Shown here piece after piece: positions 32,701-41,284 of a DNA stretch of 64,000 nucleotides. The position numbers and the translations under genes were made by a program. Under the pieces are notes generated by a model, which saw nothing but the letters and a program-made list of their open reading frames with translations, did not search any database and was not told the origin of the DNA. The stretch covers positions 4,418,835 through 4,482,834 of the forward strand of contig JAJEKV010000031.1 of the NCBI GenBank assembly GCA_021234155.1. Direction: 5' to 3'. The number at the start of each line of letters is the position of its first letter. The first letter of the stretch is position 1. This DNA is from Isoetes taiwanensis. Taxonomy: Eukaryota > Streptophyta > Lycopodiopsida > Isoetales > Isoetaceae.

Positions 32701-35606
32701 AACGAAAGAACCCACCTATCCAGACAATCCTAGGCCATGTCCTTGCTCAAGTGCTCTGGGATAGCTTTGACATCAATATTAACATCTTCCTTTAATGCCT
32801 CTGCTACTCCTGTGATTACTTTCCCTATTCTAAGATTTTCAAATGTCTTTCCTGCACATCATCCCTTTTTTGTTTACCTATAATTGTGGAACCGTTCCAG
32901 GATCTGCAACAGATGGATGAGATATCCGAACAACCTCCTAATGGCTTTCAGAAAATGGTGGGCTCAATTTACAGTCCAGCTTTGACAGCCCTAGAGTGGA
33001 AATCCTGCCTCTCTTCATGCTTGATATCTCTACAATCACCAAGATCCTTGCAAGAAACATTATCGTAATTAGAGAGGTCCCTGCAAAAATAGAAAAAAGC
33101 TAAGCTCTGCTCTTACCTATGACATCTTCTCTCAAGTTGCAGTGTCCTAAGGCAGCCAACATAAAAAACACAGATAGATTGGCCTGACATTGAGCAAGTT
33201 GTATTGTGCAAGCTCTTGGTATGAAGTGCTTCGTCAAGCTTCATTCAAAGGTCTATGCTTCTCCAAGCTCTGCCTGCAAAGATCATTTTTCAAATCATCA
33301 TTCTCCGCTTTAGCCTAAAGCTCCTCTACTTTCGCTTTGATTGTCTGCACTTCATTGCATTTCGCACTTTCTCAGGCAGATGACAGCCAGAGCGACAAAG
33401 CCCCGGGACGAACCATAGATAGCTTGCATCTGCACACATAAAAACTCATTTGCTTGTAGTTCTTCAAATCAGAAAAAGTAAGAACTACTAACATGATCCA
33501 AAAGAATAATAGACATTTTAAACCTTGTGTAGTACAGAGTGCAACCTTCATTCCGATTGCCCATGTTAATGGCAGGGCACCTTCTGCATCCCACAATATG
33601 CATATCAGTTCAAGTTAAAGCATAAGTTAAAACATGCATGATAGTAGAATATGACTTTATCATCCCTGGTGCTTACCAACACATTCTGGGACTTTATATC
33701 GCGATGAACAACATCATTGTCGAGTAGATGCTGCATTCCCTTGCCAATATGAATCATAATGTCAATCGATTCCAGCTTTAAAAATCGAGGATTTTTATTT
33801 TCATTCTTTCTGTTATCAGCTTTCTCAAGTCTTTCTGCATAAACTCTAGGATAATATTTTGCCTGCCTTTGGTAAGACCAAATACCTTAACAATATGAGA
33901 AGAATTGGAAGCCTGCATCTTGAGGAAGCCATTAGATAGCACATACTGCTCGTAATTGACAGAAGAACTATTAGTATCATTGATTTTTTTTAAAGCCACA
34001 GGCATCGGATATGAATTTGTTTCATAAACTTGTGCAAACCCAGCTTCCCCTAGCTAACGCTTGCCCTGTATATCACGTTGATCATTAAAGAACATTTTGT
34101 TGGACCATTCATGGCATTCAACTTGAGATGCCCATTTCATTGTTTCTTGCATAACATTATAATCAAGTTCTACTTTTTTCTGAAGAAGATGAAGAAGATT
34201 CTGCTTATGCTCATTTTCACTTGAAGATTTGACAATATCCTCTAGCAGTCGGTTCATTTTGAGCAATTCTTTTTACATCATCAATAATCTCAATAAAATC
34301 ACCAGAACTTGGCCCAGAGTCTTCGAATGCAGTTTTTCGCAGCATTGGAAATGTTGATGAGCAAGTTTTAACGCTCTAAGTAGCTGCTCGGCTATAACTT
34401 CCATGTGTTTGGGCAACTGTGATGAAATGGCGCTGTGTTTGGTTGTGAAGCTTGCGCCTTGAAGCAGAGAAATATGATAATCATGTGCCGTAAAAAAAAT
34501 TTCGGCCCTTTTTTTCTTATTCATTGTCACCGTTCGATCAAAAAGTCGACGTGGGCCATTGGATCTAGGGCCAAACAAATTGCAACCGCTGGATCTAGGG
34601 CTGGATTGAAAACGGACACACATTAAAACATTATAATATAGGATGCCATCAATTACCATGCCAATTGAATGCACTTTTGTGTGTATATCACATGACTTGA
34701 AATGGGATGCTAAAGTTTTGAGGTACTAAATCTAGCGCATGTAAGTACATGATATGTGCATGTCCTCTACCATGATGGCGGGAGGGGGGAGGCGGTGAGG
34801 GAGAGAGGACTACCAGTTACAGTGAAGTGAGATAGCATAGTTGAGTTGGCCTTCGAGATGGAAAACATAATATCTCCAACGTTGATCTCTTTGGCCCGCT
34901 GGAGCACTCGCATAGCATCTAAAGATATGCATAGCAAAAGCATGAGATAAACTCGTAGTGAGTGAATAACCAATTCAAAAACACACCAGCTAGTATGATT
35001 GGCGCAAAATGTGAAGAAGTCATCTCGATGATCCTTGTTTCTCCACTAAGAGATTGCAGTGTGATGCTATAGTACTCTGTTAGAACATCAACCTCCTTAT
35101 GGCCAAAGGCATAAACATCTTCATAGATGATTTCTCCATATTCTATAAAGGCGGCCACCTAGAACATATCAACATTGAAATAAGACATATGGATATAGTT
35201 GATGGATATCAATTTGGGAATCACCTTGTCACCAATAGCAAGCTCGTTCATGCTTTTGGTTAATCCAGATGGTGTCAACACAAGAGCATCACCTGCCACA
35301 CACAAGATTTCATACAGACTCCAATATGGCTGCAAATTAAGCAAAATTAAAGCTTAAATGGTCCTATAAAGCTTACTTGGAAAGCAACCACCCCCGCCAC
35401 CGCCGCTGCTTGAGGGTGGGGGTGGGGGGGCTTGGGGGGCTTGGGCATTGGGATGCACAACCAGAACCACAATATGCTTCGCTAGTGCCACAATAGCCAT
35501 ATTTACTACAACATTGGCCTGAAGGACATGGGCACCTACCATCTTGTCCAAGCACTGGACGCATAAATGTTGCCAATGACAACACCAGAATCAGTATTAG
35601 AGCCAT
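23755..35606 (-). CDS. Hevein-Hint (Hedgehog-type autoprocessing) gene, split by two Helitrons
   Basis: Five coding exons with GT-AG junctions: 35606-35377, 35292-35225, 35158-34987, 34918-34814 and 28184-27958 continued at 23922-23755. The protein would be about 322 residues: signal peptide, hevein domain, Pro/Gly hinge, then a Hint domain starting at a G-CF junction ([19 protein letters not shown]) as in Hedgehog (GCFPG). Inside it are [12 protein letters not shown], the TxxH catalytic motif in [17 protein letters not shown] and [18 protein letters not shown]. In Hedgehog proteins this domain cleaves before the Cys and transfers a sterol to the upstream part; a cell-wall chitin-binding domain takes that place here. 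All phases agree when exon 4 is joined to exon 5 across the 6.4-kb Helitron and when exon 5 is read across the 4-kb Helitron. As it stands, exon 1 has a one-base shift in a C-run, and the exon Helitron adds an early stop, replacing the last 55 residues. So this allele is probably altered or dead. Confidence 0.8.
25181..25378 (+). pseudogene. NIP aquaporin exon, captured copy 1, with stop
   Basis: After an ATTTAAG acceptor, 66 codons encode the NIP segment around helices 4-5: [54 protein letters not shown], ending at a GTAAGT donor. Codon 7 is TAA (25199-25201) where copy 2 has TCA. Plant NIPs share FALKG, GGVT, LEF and [11 protein letters not shown]. The exon lacks both NPA motifs, so it is a fragment captured by the Helitron. 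Confidence 0.85.
26171..26368 (+). pseudogene. NIP aquaporin exon, captured copy 2
   Basis: Same 198-bp exon as copy 1 but open throughout ([35 protein letters not shown]) with intact acceptor and donor. It differs from copy 1 at only a few codons. Alone it cannot make a channel, since the NPA-bearing exons are absent. Confidence 0.85.
27487..27592. repeat. Short tandem repeat in Helitron A
   Basis: The unit CACCCATTGTTTTGCACTGC plus CAA(C) with a short spacer is repeated about four times with variation, 400 bp from the Helitron 3' end. Confidence 0.8.
27958..28184 (-). CDS. Hevein-Hint exon 5, first part
   Basis: An ACATTTGCAG acceptor leads to [38 protein letters not shown] and [20 protein letters not shown]. 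'GLFNPYT..G.I.VN.V.AS.HS' is the closing strand pair of Hedgehog Hint domains (GVYAPLT..GT..V..V.ASCYA). The [13 protein letters not shown] stretch resembles the region that follows Hint in Hedgehog-type proteins. The frame reaches the Helitron end at 27957 and would stop inside its terminal hairpin after nine foreign residues. Confidence 0.8.
28300..29733. other. Helitron B body without a supported gene
   Basis: AT-rich DNA with a duplicated segment: the phrase AACGTGACAATCGTATCACA, with flanking AAAAAGAAAAAGTTA and GGGTAGTTC, occurs near 28925-29030 and 29068-29175. A second small duplication (TGCCCATGATATAAAATRTT) lies at 28784 and 28856. No coding frame has family features. Confidence 0.55.
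29734..32645 (-). mobile_element. 5'-truncated LINE nested in Helitron B, ending in a TCAA tandem tail
   Basis: The element consists of the large ORF (32629-29846), a 3' UTR of about 80 bp, and a tail of eight or so TCAA units (29767-29734 on minus) in place of poly(A). The 5' limit is set only by the start of coding sequence: an in-frame TAA touches the ATG, and the endonuclease lacks its N-terminal half, which fits 5' truncation on insertion. No target duplication was identified. Confidence 0.8.
29846..32629 (-). CDS. LINE ORF2: endonuclease (C-terminal half), reverse transcriptase, Cys motif
   Basis: 927 residues in one uninterrupted frame. Residues about 36-100 ([33 protein letters not shown]) are the C-terminal half of the apurinic-type endonuclease; its metal-binding start is absent. 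The reverse transcriptase follows, with PIHKAGDKD, motif [17 protein letters not shown] near 438-453, [20 protein letters not shown], and motif [11 protein letters not shown] with the catalytic YADD at 541-544. A zinc-knuckle-like CPCCWRM ... H.FLECPNF starts at 855. This is the catalytic protein of target-primed retrotransposition. The intact 2.8-kb frame amid decayed DNA implies a recent insertion. The 5' truncation makes autonomous mobility unlikely. Clade was not determined. Confidence 0.92.
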   Translation of the reverse strand: MHRSVGAEYRPPMLPHIVQFVGLSLTYYSHYIIQKLGWDRTSLDRCGNQMGSYLIQLCETFNMLLCNGSARYPGTSGFTCHRPNGDSVVDYLIHTHGAEEYVQKFELVEQPESDHEAILFQVKVEHKETRKQMRQDRIRIQQNKATQYKATVTDIMSAIQWPSDFGARNQLFLDIILKAATQVFDQSKGGKSRKCTNAWFSNLRKSFYSSYDKQKARKLFKKVVKRKKEAWKSRWQVKLVEDLNNDPRKFWKHTRKPDTFLGNFSRRDLLEYANELYNLPSSEGMELIEGEIVDAFTIEEIKMALKRMSNGKARDSLGMATEFLKWGGDIVAAQITELFNCVLRYGFPNQWCLNRIIPIHKAGDKDCVRNYRTIMVSSVMAKLFRAVLEKKIGSWAESQDIRATGQAGFRPDHSTIDHLVTLRVIAEGSKGAGKALFCCFVDFAKAFDRVPRGKLGARLEQLKVPIELRQGVACLYQKVLAEFSFSLNGPEKIDCNVGVKQGCPLSPTLFGLYIDDLEKWLIREGGDGVNLVGYAINILLYADDVVLLSRTEMGLQKQLITLDNFCKASGMTVNKTKTKVMVVGTRKSVSMTLEGETLEQVRQYKYLGLDFSNDYKWNTGVQKRVTGGMRALYGVMSIWRNMNIDKWDIRKLMYKTLVQTVVLYGSPAWSPGLSRRMWKKVEKVQKRFILEELGVKQQTPYAMLLAETGLLPLEAEALCQALEYLRRIKDLEPSRIPHRALLESSKQNCSGWYKQLACWADQWGIDVNSLPDTHIGMRDLITEQVTRKLWCDCGVKMDFYKKEVNPMLVYAGQDYLNANLGKRKRKLIAQARLSSHGLEIEMGREEGTPRWQRICPCCWRMVVEDEQHAFLECPNFTDLREEFDIHTTSFSEFLMLDPSKIGGYLQAWWAHRQVTIDLLQFVEFFES
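32650..33670 (-). other. Helitron B cargo, exon-like fragments not identified
   Basis: Reading minus, 33360-33235 gives [15 protein letters not shown], a stop, then [15 protein letters not shown], a coiled-coil-like piece. Near 33590-33530 there may be a kinase exon remnant. Neither can be assigned. They probably belong to the captured kinase gene whose clearer exons lie at 33.7-34.4 kb. Confidence 0.35.
33677..34441 (-). pseudogene. Captured protein-kinase gene fragment in Helitron B
   Basis: Minus-strand segments in order: a helical N-terminal region ([53 protein letters not shown]), then the kinase N-lobe with [15 protein letters not shown] and the strand-3 lysine in PVALKKI, then [20 protein letters not shown], and after a one-base shift [18 protein letters not shown] and [12 protein letters not shown] followed by a GTAAGC donor (33676). 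H-R-D-x-K-x-x-N is the catalytic loop. The DFG exon was not found. The N-terminal helical bundle ahead of a kinase recalls plant MLKL-like or other non-receptor kinases, but this is a guess. Several stops make it non-functional as it stands. Confidence 0.7.
34814..34918 (-). CDS. Hevein-Hint exon 4
   Basis: The exon reads [34 protein letters not shown], matching the second Hint half ('a.e..vGd.i'). It ends in phase 1 (ACT G|GTAGTC). The following intron holds the 6.4-kb Helitron, starting 170 bases after the donor. Confidence 0.75.
34987..35158 (-). CDS. Hevein-Hint exon 3, with TxxH motif
   Basis: The acceptor GTTCTAG is followed by [36 protein letters not shown] and [17 protein letters not shown] corresponds to the conserved T-x-x-H of Hedgehog and intein Hint domains, which helps form the thioester. 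The exon is 172 bases, ending in phase 1 at a G|GTGTGT donor. It is the best-preserved part in the duplicate at 46-48 kb. Confidence 0.8.
35225..35292 (-). CDS. Hevein-Hint exon 2
   Basis: After a GTGTGGCAG acceptor the exon gives [20 protein letters not shown] and DK, the first strands of a Hint domain (x-DALV..psG..k.m.eL.iGDkV). The next donor is AAG|GTGATT. Its 68 bases fit phase 1 in and phase 0 out. Confidence 0.8.
35377..35606 (-). CDS. Hevein-Hint exon 1: signal peptide, hevein domain, hinge, cleavage junction
   Basis: [20 protein letters not shown] is a typical secretory signal (residues 1-20). [20 protein letters not shown] and [10 protein letters not shown] follow with the eight-cysteine, Ser-aromatic pattern of hevein chitin-binding domains. 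The hinge is Pro-, Ser- and Gly-rich. Frame 0 leaves the family pattern after [10 protein letters not shown]; the +1 frame gives [13 protein letters not shown] with the donor GTAAGC at 35376-35371. The switch lies in runs of 5-7 C, so a one-base assembly error or a real frameshift is equally possible. Confidence 0.8.
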
Positions 35607-35636
35607 TTGCCGATGCTTGGCTTAATTCACATGCTT

Positions 35637-35646
35637 GTTATATAGC
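35637..35646 (-). promoter_or_regulatory. TATA box of the hevein-Hint gene
   Basis: On the minus strand GCTATATAAC lies about 32-40 bases upstream of the ATG, implying a very short leader. The same TATA context is kept in the duplicate copy near 48348-48357. No other promoter element is evident. Confidence 0.5.
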
Positions 35647-35969
35647 ATTTATGCTTGGTAGATGCAAACGTGACATTTAGAGATAAGAGTTTGGTGAAAT
35701 GAGTGTGATGTAGATGAATTTTTGATGCTTGATAACTACATAAAATGAATGTAAGAATCATTTAAGGAAAAAGGAGCAAGAGAATAATTTTTAAGACGTA
35801 TCGATATCTTTTGCATGACTTTCTTGTACTAGACTGTAAATGTTATATCATGACCTTCAAATTTCAAAAATTTGTGAATTGATAGCCTACAACTTGTAGT
35901 CTAGATAGACTCAGATAACCCTTTGTAGGTTCTGCACATAAAAATGCGTCATCTATGTAACCTTTGTAT
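35647..35969. other. Upstream region of the hevein-Hint gene
   Basis: AT-rich, no gene. It is duplicated at about 48355-48683 with small indels, up to GTAACCTTTGTAT, where the foldback insertion begins in this copy. Confidence 0.6.
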
Positions 35970-36289
35970 CCCATCGATCCGAGACATCGGATCGCCATTC
36001 TAGAATGGGACGAACATGCATGTTTTGCATGCATGCGGGCGGCGCATGCCCGTTCTGGTTGGGAGTTCGCTATTTTAGGCGCGTTTCTGCTTCGACCTCT
36101 CATCGGCGCTTCCTGTTCTCTCTCAGCAGTACCTTTTCTCTTTGAATTGTTTCCAGGCAGGGGAGGGGCTTCTTCCTGCCTGGTTTGGCCACTTTGGCAT
36201 TTTTTTCATGCTGTCCTTTCTTGGCCTTTAGCCTTCATCCTGTGACCTTCGTCCTCGATCCTAGTTTGTTGGTTTCATGCGAGTCCCAT

Positions 36290-38290
36290 TCTAGAATCCC
36301 ATCGATCCGAGACATCGGATCGCCATTCTAGAATGGGACGAGCATGCATGTTTTGCATGCATGCGGTGGCGCATGCCCGCTCGTTGGGAGTTTGCTATTT
36401 TAGGCGTGTTTACGCCCGACTTCTCATCATCTTCCTCTTCTCTCAGCAGTACCTTTTCTCTTTGAATTGTTTCCAGGCAGGGGAGGGGCTTCTTCCTGCC
36501 TGGTTTAGCCAATTTGGCGTATCTTTCATGCTATCCTTTACCGGCCGTTGGCCTCGTCCTGTGACCTTCGTCCTCGATCCTAGTTTGTAAGGAAATTCTC
36601 TGGTAGTCGGGCGGTTTGTTGGTTTCTTGCGAGTCCCATTCTAGAATCGCATCGATCTGAGACATCGGATCGCCATTCTAGAATGGGACGAGCATGCATG
36701 TCATGCATGCATCTTGGCGCGCATGCCCGTTTTGGTTGGGAGTTAAGCTATTTCAGGTAGCGTTTACGCATCGCGTCTCATCGGCGCTTCCTCTTCTCTC
36801 AGCAGTACCTTTTCTCTTTGAACCCACCCTCCCCCCCTTCTTTGTTTATTGTATTTTGTACAAGTTCTGTTTATCATGTTTTTCCACCCGCTGGGTGATG
36901 CTTTTTTTCCACCTGCTGGGTGATGCTATTCTCTGGTATGTTTTCTCGTTTGTTGTGTTGGTGATGTGCGGTGTGCAGGGTTGGCGGCGGCATCGCATTT
37001 CGACTTCTCCCATCCACGGGGGTTTTGGGAGGCGATTCTATGCCTTACGTTTGTCTAAGCCCCTTCCGAAGGCTTATCACTAGGGTTTTCCTCGAAAACC
37101 GAGAAAGGAGGTTTTAATCCGTGATAAGCTTTCGGCAGTACATCAACCACTCATCTATTAGCATTGTATTTTTTTTTTGGGGGTCCAAATGATATAATTG
37201 GATTTTCCCTTTATTTTTAGGTGGGTGGATGTGTGCGTTACCCATCGCCCATTATTGTAGAAATCTGGGTTGAGATGAATGAGAAGCCTATCTATTAGAC
37301 TTGCTTCTCATTCATCTCAAAGAGATTTTCTACAATGGTGGATAGTGGTTAGCCGCACACATGCGCGAACTACCCATAAAAAAAATAAAGGGAAAATCCA
37401 ATTATATCATTTGGACCCCAACAAAATACAATGCTAATAGAGATCTGGTGTAAAATTCGCCGAAAGCTTATCACCGGATTAAAAACCCCCCCTTTCGGGT
37501 TTTCGAGGAAAAACCCTAGTGATAAGCCTTCGCAAGGGGCTTGGACAAACGTAAGGCATAAAAATCGCCCCAAAACCCACGAATGGAAAAGTCGAAACAG
37601 ATGCCGCTCGCTAACCTGTACCTGCACATCACCAACAAAACAACAAGACAAAACAAACCTCCCGTGAGTGGAGGGGTTGATTACGCCGCGTGCCACGCCG
37701 ATAAAAATACAATACAAAGAAGGGGGGGGAGGGTGGGTTCAAAGAGAATAAGGTAATCACGCCGAGAGAAGAGGAAGCCCGATGAGAAGTCGGGCGTAAA
37801 CGCCTAAAATAGCTTAACTCCCAACCAGAACGGCATGCGCCGCCCATGATGCATGTAAATATGCATGCTCGCCCCATTCTAGAATGGCGATCCGATGTCT
37901 CGGATCGATGGGATTCTAGAATGGGACTCGCATGAAACCAACAAACCGCCTCGGTACCAAAGGACTTCCTTAACAAACTAGGATCGAGGGACGAAGGTCA
38001 CAGATGAAGGCTAAAGGCCGATAAAGGACAAAGATGAAAAAAATGCCAAAGTGGCCAAAACCAGGCAGGAAGAAGCCCTCCCCGCCTCGAAACAATTCAA
38101 AGAGAATAAGGTAATCACTGAGAGAGAAGAAGAAGCGCCGATGAGAGAAGTCGGCGAAACGCCCTAAAATAGCGAACTCCCAACTGTAACGGGCATGCGC
38201 CACCCGCGATGCATGCAAAACATGCATGCTCGTCCCATTCTAGAATGGCGATCCGATGTCTCGGATCGATGGGACTCGCATGAAACCAAC
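36290..38290. repeat. Long inverted repeat, 1-kb arms centred at 37295
   Basis: At the centre TTGAGATGAATGAGAAG (37270-37286) faces CTTCTCATTCATCTCAA (37304-37320) across 17 bases. Further out, TAGGGTTTTCCTCGAAAACC at 37082 faces its complement at about 37495-37517, and the CATCGATCCGAGACATCGG units pair at 36646/37940 and 36297/38275. Distances from the centre agree within about 15 bp. Arms differ by small indels. Confidence 0.8.
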
Positions 38291-38749
38291 AAACCGCTTG
38301 CCTTCATTCGCATGCCCCGTCACTATCCTTCAGCGCCTAATTTCTACCGATTCCTCTCATCTTCTCAATCCTCCGTCCGGCCCCTCTTTTTCGCTCCCTC
38401 CTTTCAAGGCCCTTTATTCTATCCGCCCGCTTTCGGGGTGGTGGCGAGTGTCTTCTTGCTATCGGCTTAACCTGGAGGTTTCACGGGCGACTAGGCTTAT
38501 AGTTGAGGAAGTCCTTTGGTAGTCGGCCGGTTTTGTGTCTCTCGCGAGTCCCTTCCCGAATCCCATCGATCCGAGCCATCGGATCGCCATTCTGAAGAGA
38601 CGACGCCTATATTAGGCCATTTCTGTTTTTGGCTCGGTTATCGGCGTCTTCTCACGCTGACTCTTCTTCTCCTCCTCGCGGGCTTTCCCTCCCTTGCCCG
38701 CCACGCTCCGCCACGTGGCACATGAGTCTTTTCATTTGTATTTTTTGTT

Positions 38750-39020
38750 GTTCATGCCTCTTTGTTGTTCTCCACCTGTGAGTGTTGCTATTCTTATGTT
38801 CTGTTCCATCGCCCTCCTGCTGTGTTGTTCTCCACCTGCAGGTGATGCTGTTTATTTCCACCTCGAGGATAATGCATATTTTTACATAATGGTTCTCCAC
38901 CCGCTGGGTGATGCTTTATGCTGTTTATTTCCACCTCGAGGGTGATGCATATTTTTACATAATGGTTCTCCACCCGCTGGGTGACGTTTTTTTCCACCCT
39001 ATGGGTGATGCTATCTTTTT
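38750..39020. repeat. CCACC-GGTGATG minisatellite
   Basis: The phrase CCACCCGCTGGGTGATGC and variants (CCACCTGCAGGTGATGC, CCACCTCGAGGGTGATGC, CCACCCTATGGGTGATGC) occur seven or eight times; isolated copies also lie at 36886 and 36910. Each unit is itself a short palindrome (CCACC...GGTG). Part is organised as a 60-70-bp duplication with CATATTTTTACATAATGG. Confidence 0.8.
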
Positions 39021-39582
39021 CTGTTATGTTCTTTTTTCCTCTGTTTCATTTTCGGACCTTTTGGGTGCGAATTGTGCTGTTTGTTTTCTCTGACCATTTA
39101 TGGGTGTTCTTTTTGGGAGTTTTTTTGTATTGCTTGCGTGGATTCTCCGTTTTCCATTGCCCTGGCCAGGTCCCGCTCTATTTCTCGTCACCATCACCCC
39201 CTATCCTTCGGTTCTCCATGGACATATTCGGGAGGCTTTTCGCTTCTTTGGGTCGGTTTCTATTTTATGCGTTCGCCATCAACTCATTTCTCTCCGTTCT
39301 CCAGGCAACACATTCAAGGTTGTTGGCGACCATTTCTCATTAGGGTTTTCCTCGAAAACCCGAAAGGGCGGGGTTTTTTATCCCGATGAGAAGTTGTCGC
39401 CATTACCCGTTTATTTTGCCTTGGCACATTTCTTTTTAGGGGATAGTCCGATATTGTTCCTATGGTCGGCTATCCCCTCTCTCTCTCCCTAGTTTTCCAC
39501 ACATTGTATACTGCTGCTGTGATGAATGACAAGCCTATCTATCGAGCGGTTTGTTGGTTTCATGCGAGTCCCATTCTAGAAT

Positions 39583-40618
39583 GTAACATTATAGAATGAT
39601 AGTATAATCATGCATCTTTTTGAAGATGGTCGTTGGATTCCCCCTCATGGAGGGACAATTTGTTGATTAAGGAAGTGGGTTTCGGTATCTTCTCACATAT
39701 TCTTAATATATTTGTATCTCTTACGATATAATGTTGTATTTTGATATATTTGGTCTAGATTTTTTAAAGATAGAGGTCAAAGAAAATCTACATTTTATTG
39801 TTTATTTTGGTCCATTTTAGGGTTTTGGAAATTAGAATTTTGGCTTGCAAAATTTCTTTCGTTGTACCTTGGAGTGGATCAAATCACGCCCTCAGTCGGG
39901 CTTGTATCTAGCAATATGGCATTTCTAGGCTTATTCGACTTTCCCATGCTTGTCATAGCCTACAATAGGATAGGTTGGGGGTAAATTGTTTTTAGACACA
40001 GAAGTGGAGAGTCGAAAGGATAAATAAGAAGAAGAAGATGCCATGGAGAAGGGTGCAATGCAAGATGGGATAATATAGAAGGTGGATATTTAATGTACAA
40101 GGAAAGAATATTGACTTGTAAAAATAACTTCAGTTTGCATCTCCTTTGTAAGCTTTCATTGATTTACATCTTGGTTATCATTCTCCCATTGTTTAACATG
40201 ATTGGTCTAAATGTTGGATTGCACAACCTTCAAATCTCGTGAGACCCGTATTATTTATCTATTGCACCTACATTTGAAATTGGTATATCGAAATCAATAT
40301 ATGGACTAGGAAAATTTCTTTCATATGTATTGTGTATTTTTGGGTTGCTCCTAAGGGGCAAACCCTTGTCAATGTGGGTTTGTGGCATATTTCAAGTATA
40401 TGTTAGTATATGCTTGGAATATGCCAATAACTGCTCCAAACCCATTATTGGCTGTAACCTGGCGGTCAATTATATTGCTGGTTAGCCAATGTGGAAACCG
40501 GCTAACCGGCACTTCTTGCTCGAAGGAGGCTATGGTGTATTGGTGCGCGATTTCCTGATTTTCTTGATCCCTATTGAAGCCCATCTCCATAGGACTTTTG
40601 GGGCTTCATCTTACGACA
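39583..40618. other. No supported gene; left part duplicated at 48685-48897
   Basis: 39583-39810 matches the duplicate locus (TAGAATGATAGTATAATCAT, TTGATATATTTGGTCTAGAT). The remainder is AT-rich with no family features. Confidence 0.55.
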
Positions 40619-41190
40619 TCTTACATTATAATGTTTTAGTGCAAGTAATGGACCACGCCCTAATTTTAAGGGCTAAGATCGTCCGAGCCTAATCTAAAGG
40701 TCGAGATCTTTAACCTATGTTTTCTTTTCTAGGGTTTTGTTTCCATCGTAATTTTCTCTCTTCCTCTACTCGGCTTTTCAATCCAGGGGACGAGTCCCGA
40801 TCTGGCTTGCAGGTGAAGTTCACGTTCCATCTCCAATCCATGAAGGGATTAGATTCCATAAAGCAAGAAGAGAGCATCCTAGAGCCCATTATCTCCTAGA
40901 TTTACAGATGGAGCAAGAGAGCAGGAAGAAAAGAAAATTCGTGGTGATAAATTCGTGGTAGAGCAACCAGATGCGATCTTCTTGGTGTTTCTAGGTGTCC
41001 TGGCTTGCAAGGGACTGGATCATCCAAAAGGCAGAGATTGATTTGTGTTTTAACGTAATTCTGGCTGGAAGTCACGGCAGAAAAGCGAGGGCAGATTTAA
41101 GCACAGGCGATGCCAGCGACTTGAAGCTCTTGAGGTAACAATTTATAAGCTAGGCTATGGTGAGCTTCTTGAGATAACAATGCTCTTAGG

Positions 41191-41284
41191 TTTTTCTTGC
41201 TCTATTTCCTTTCCAGGTACCTCAAGCTTTGCTAAGCTTTTTCTTGCTCTATTTCTTTTACAGGTACCTCAAGCTTCAAAAGCT
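41191..41284 (+). repeat. 47-bp tandem duplication of a splice acceptor in Helitron C
   Basis: TTTTTCTTGCTCTATTTC with a pyrimidine run, CAG and GTACCTCAAGCTT is present twice, starting at 41191 and 41238. Each copy has a full pyrimidine tract plus AG, so a captured gene would have alternative acceptors 47 bases apart. Confidence 0.75.

Larger units (their letters stand above)
28266..34643 (-). mobile_element. Helitron B, non-autonomous, 6378 bp, inserted in an intron
   Basis: Minus-strand 5' end TCCTATATTATAATGTTTTA starts at 34643 after A (plus T at 34644). The minus-strand 3' end is the hairpin GCCCAGCAACGTTGGGC (28293-28277), then ACCATTA and CTAG ending at 28266, then T. Termini match Helitron A and the 40.6-43.5 kb Helitron. 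It carries a nested LINE (about 2.9 kb) and a captured protein-kinase fragment, and lies in the last intron of the hevein-Hint gene, same strand. Confidence 0.85.
35970..39582. mobile_element. 3.6-kb insertion with tandem and inverted repeat units (foldback type)
   Basis: The duplicate locus reads straight from CCTTTGTAT to GTACATTATAG (48676-48690), so 35970-39582 is an insertion, flanked here by CCTTTGTAT and GTAACATTATAG. It starts with the unit CCCATCGATCCGAGACATCG plus CCATTCTAGAATGGGACGAG and GCATGCATGTTTTGCATGC, present in plus orientation near 35970, 36297 and 36646, and in minus orientation near 37945 and 38278. The sequence is symmetrical about 37295 with arms of about 1 kb. The right part (38290-39582) is not mirrored. 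There is no recognisable protein. Class unknown: a foldback element, or nested copies of a short element. Confidence 0.65.

Noticed and set aside
35970-39582. LTR retrotransposon in the 36-39.6 kb insertion
   Set aside because: The repeated units are partly inverted, there is no primer site or polypurine tract in register, and no coding sequence. A foldback-type description fits better.
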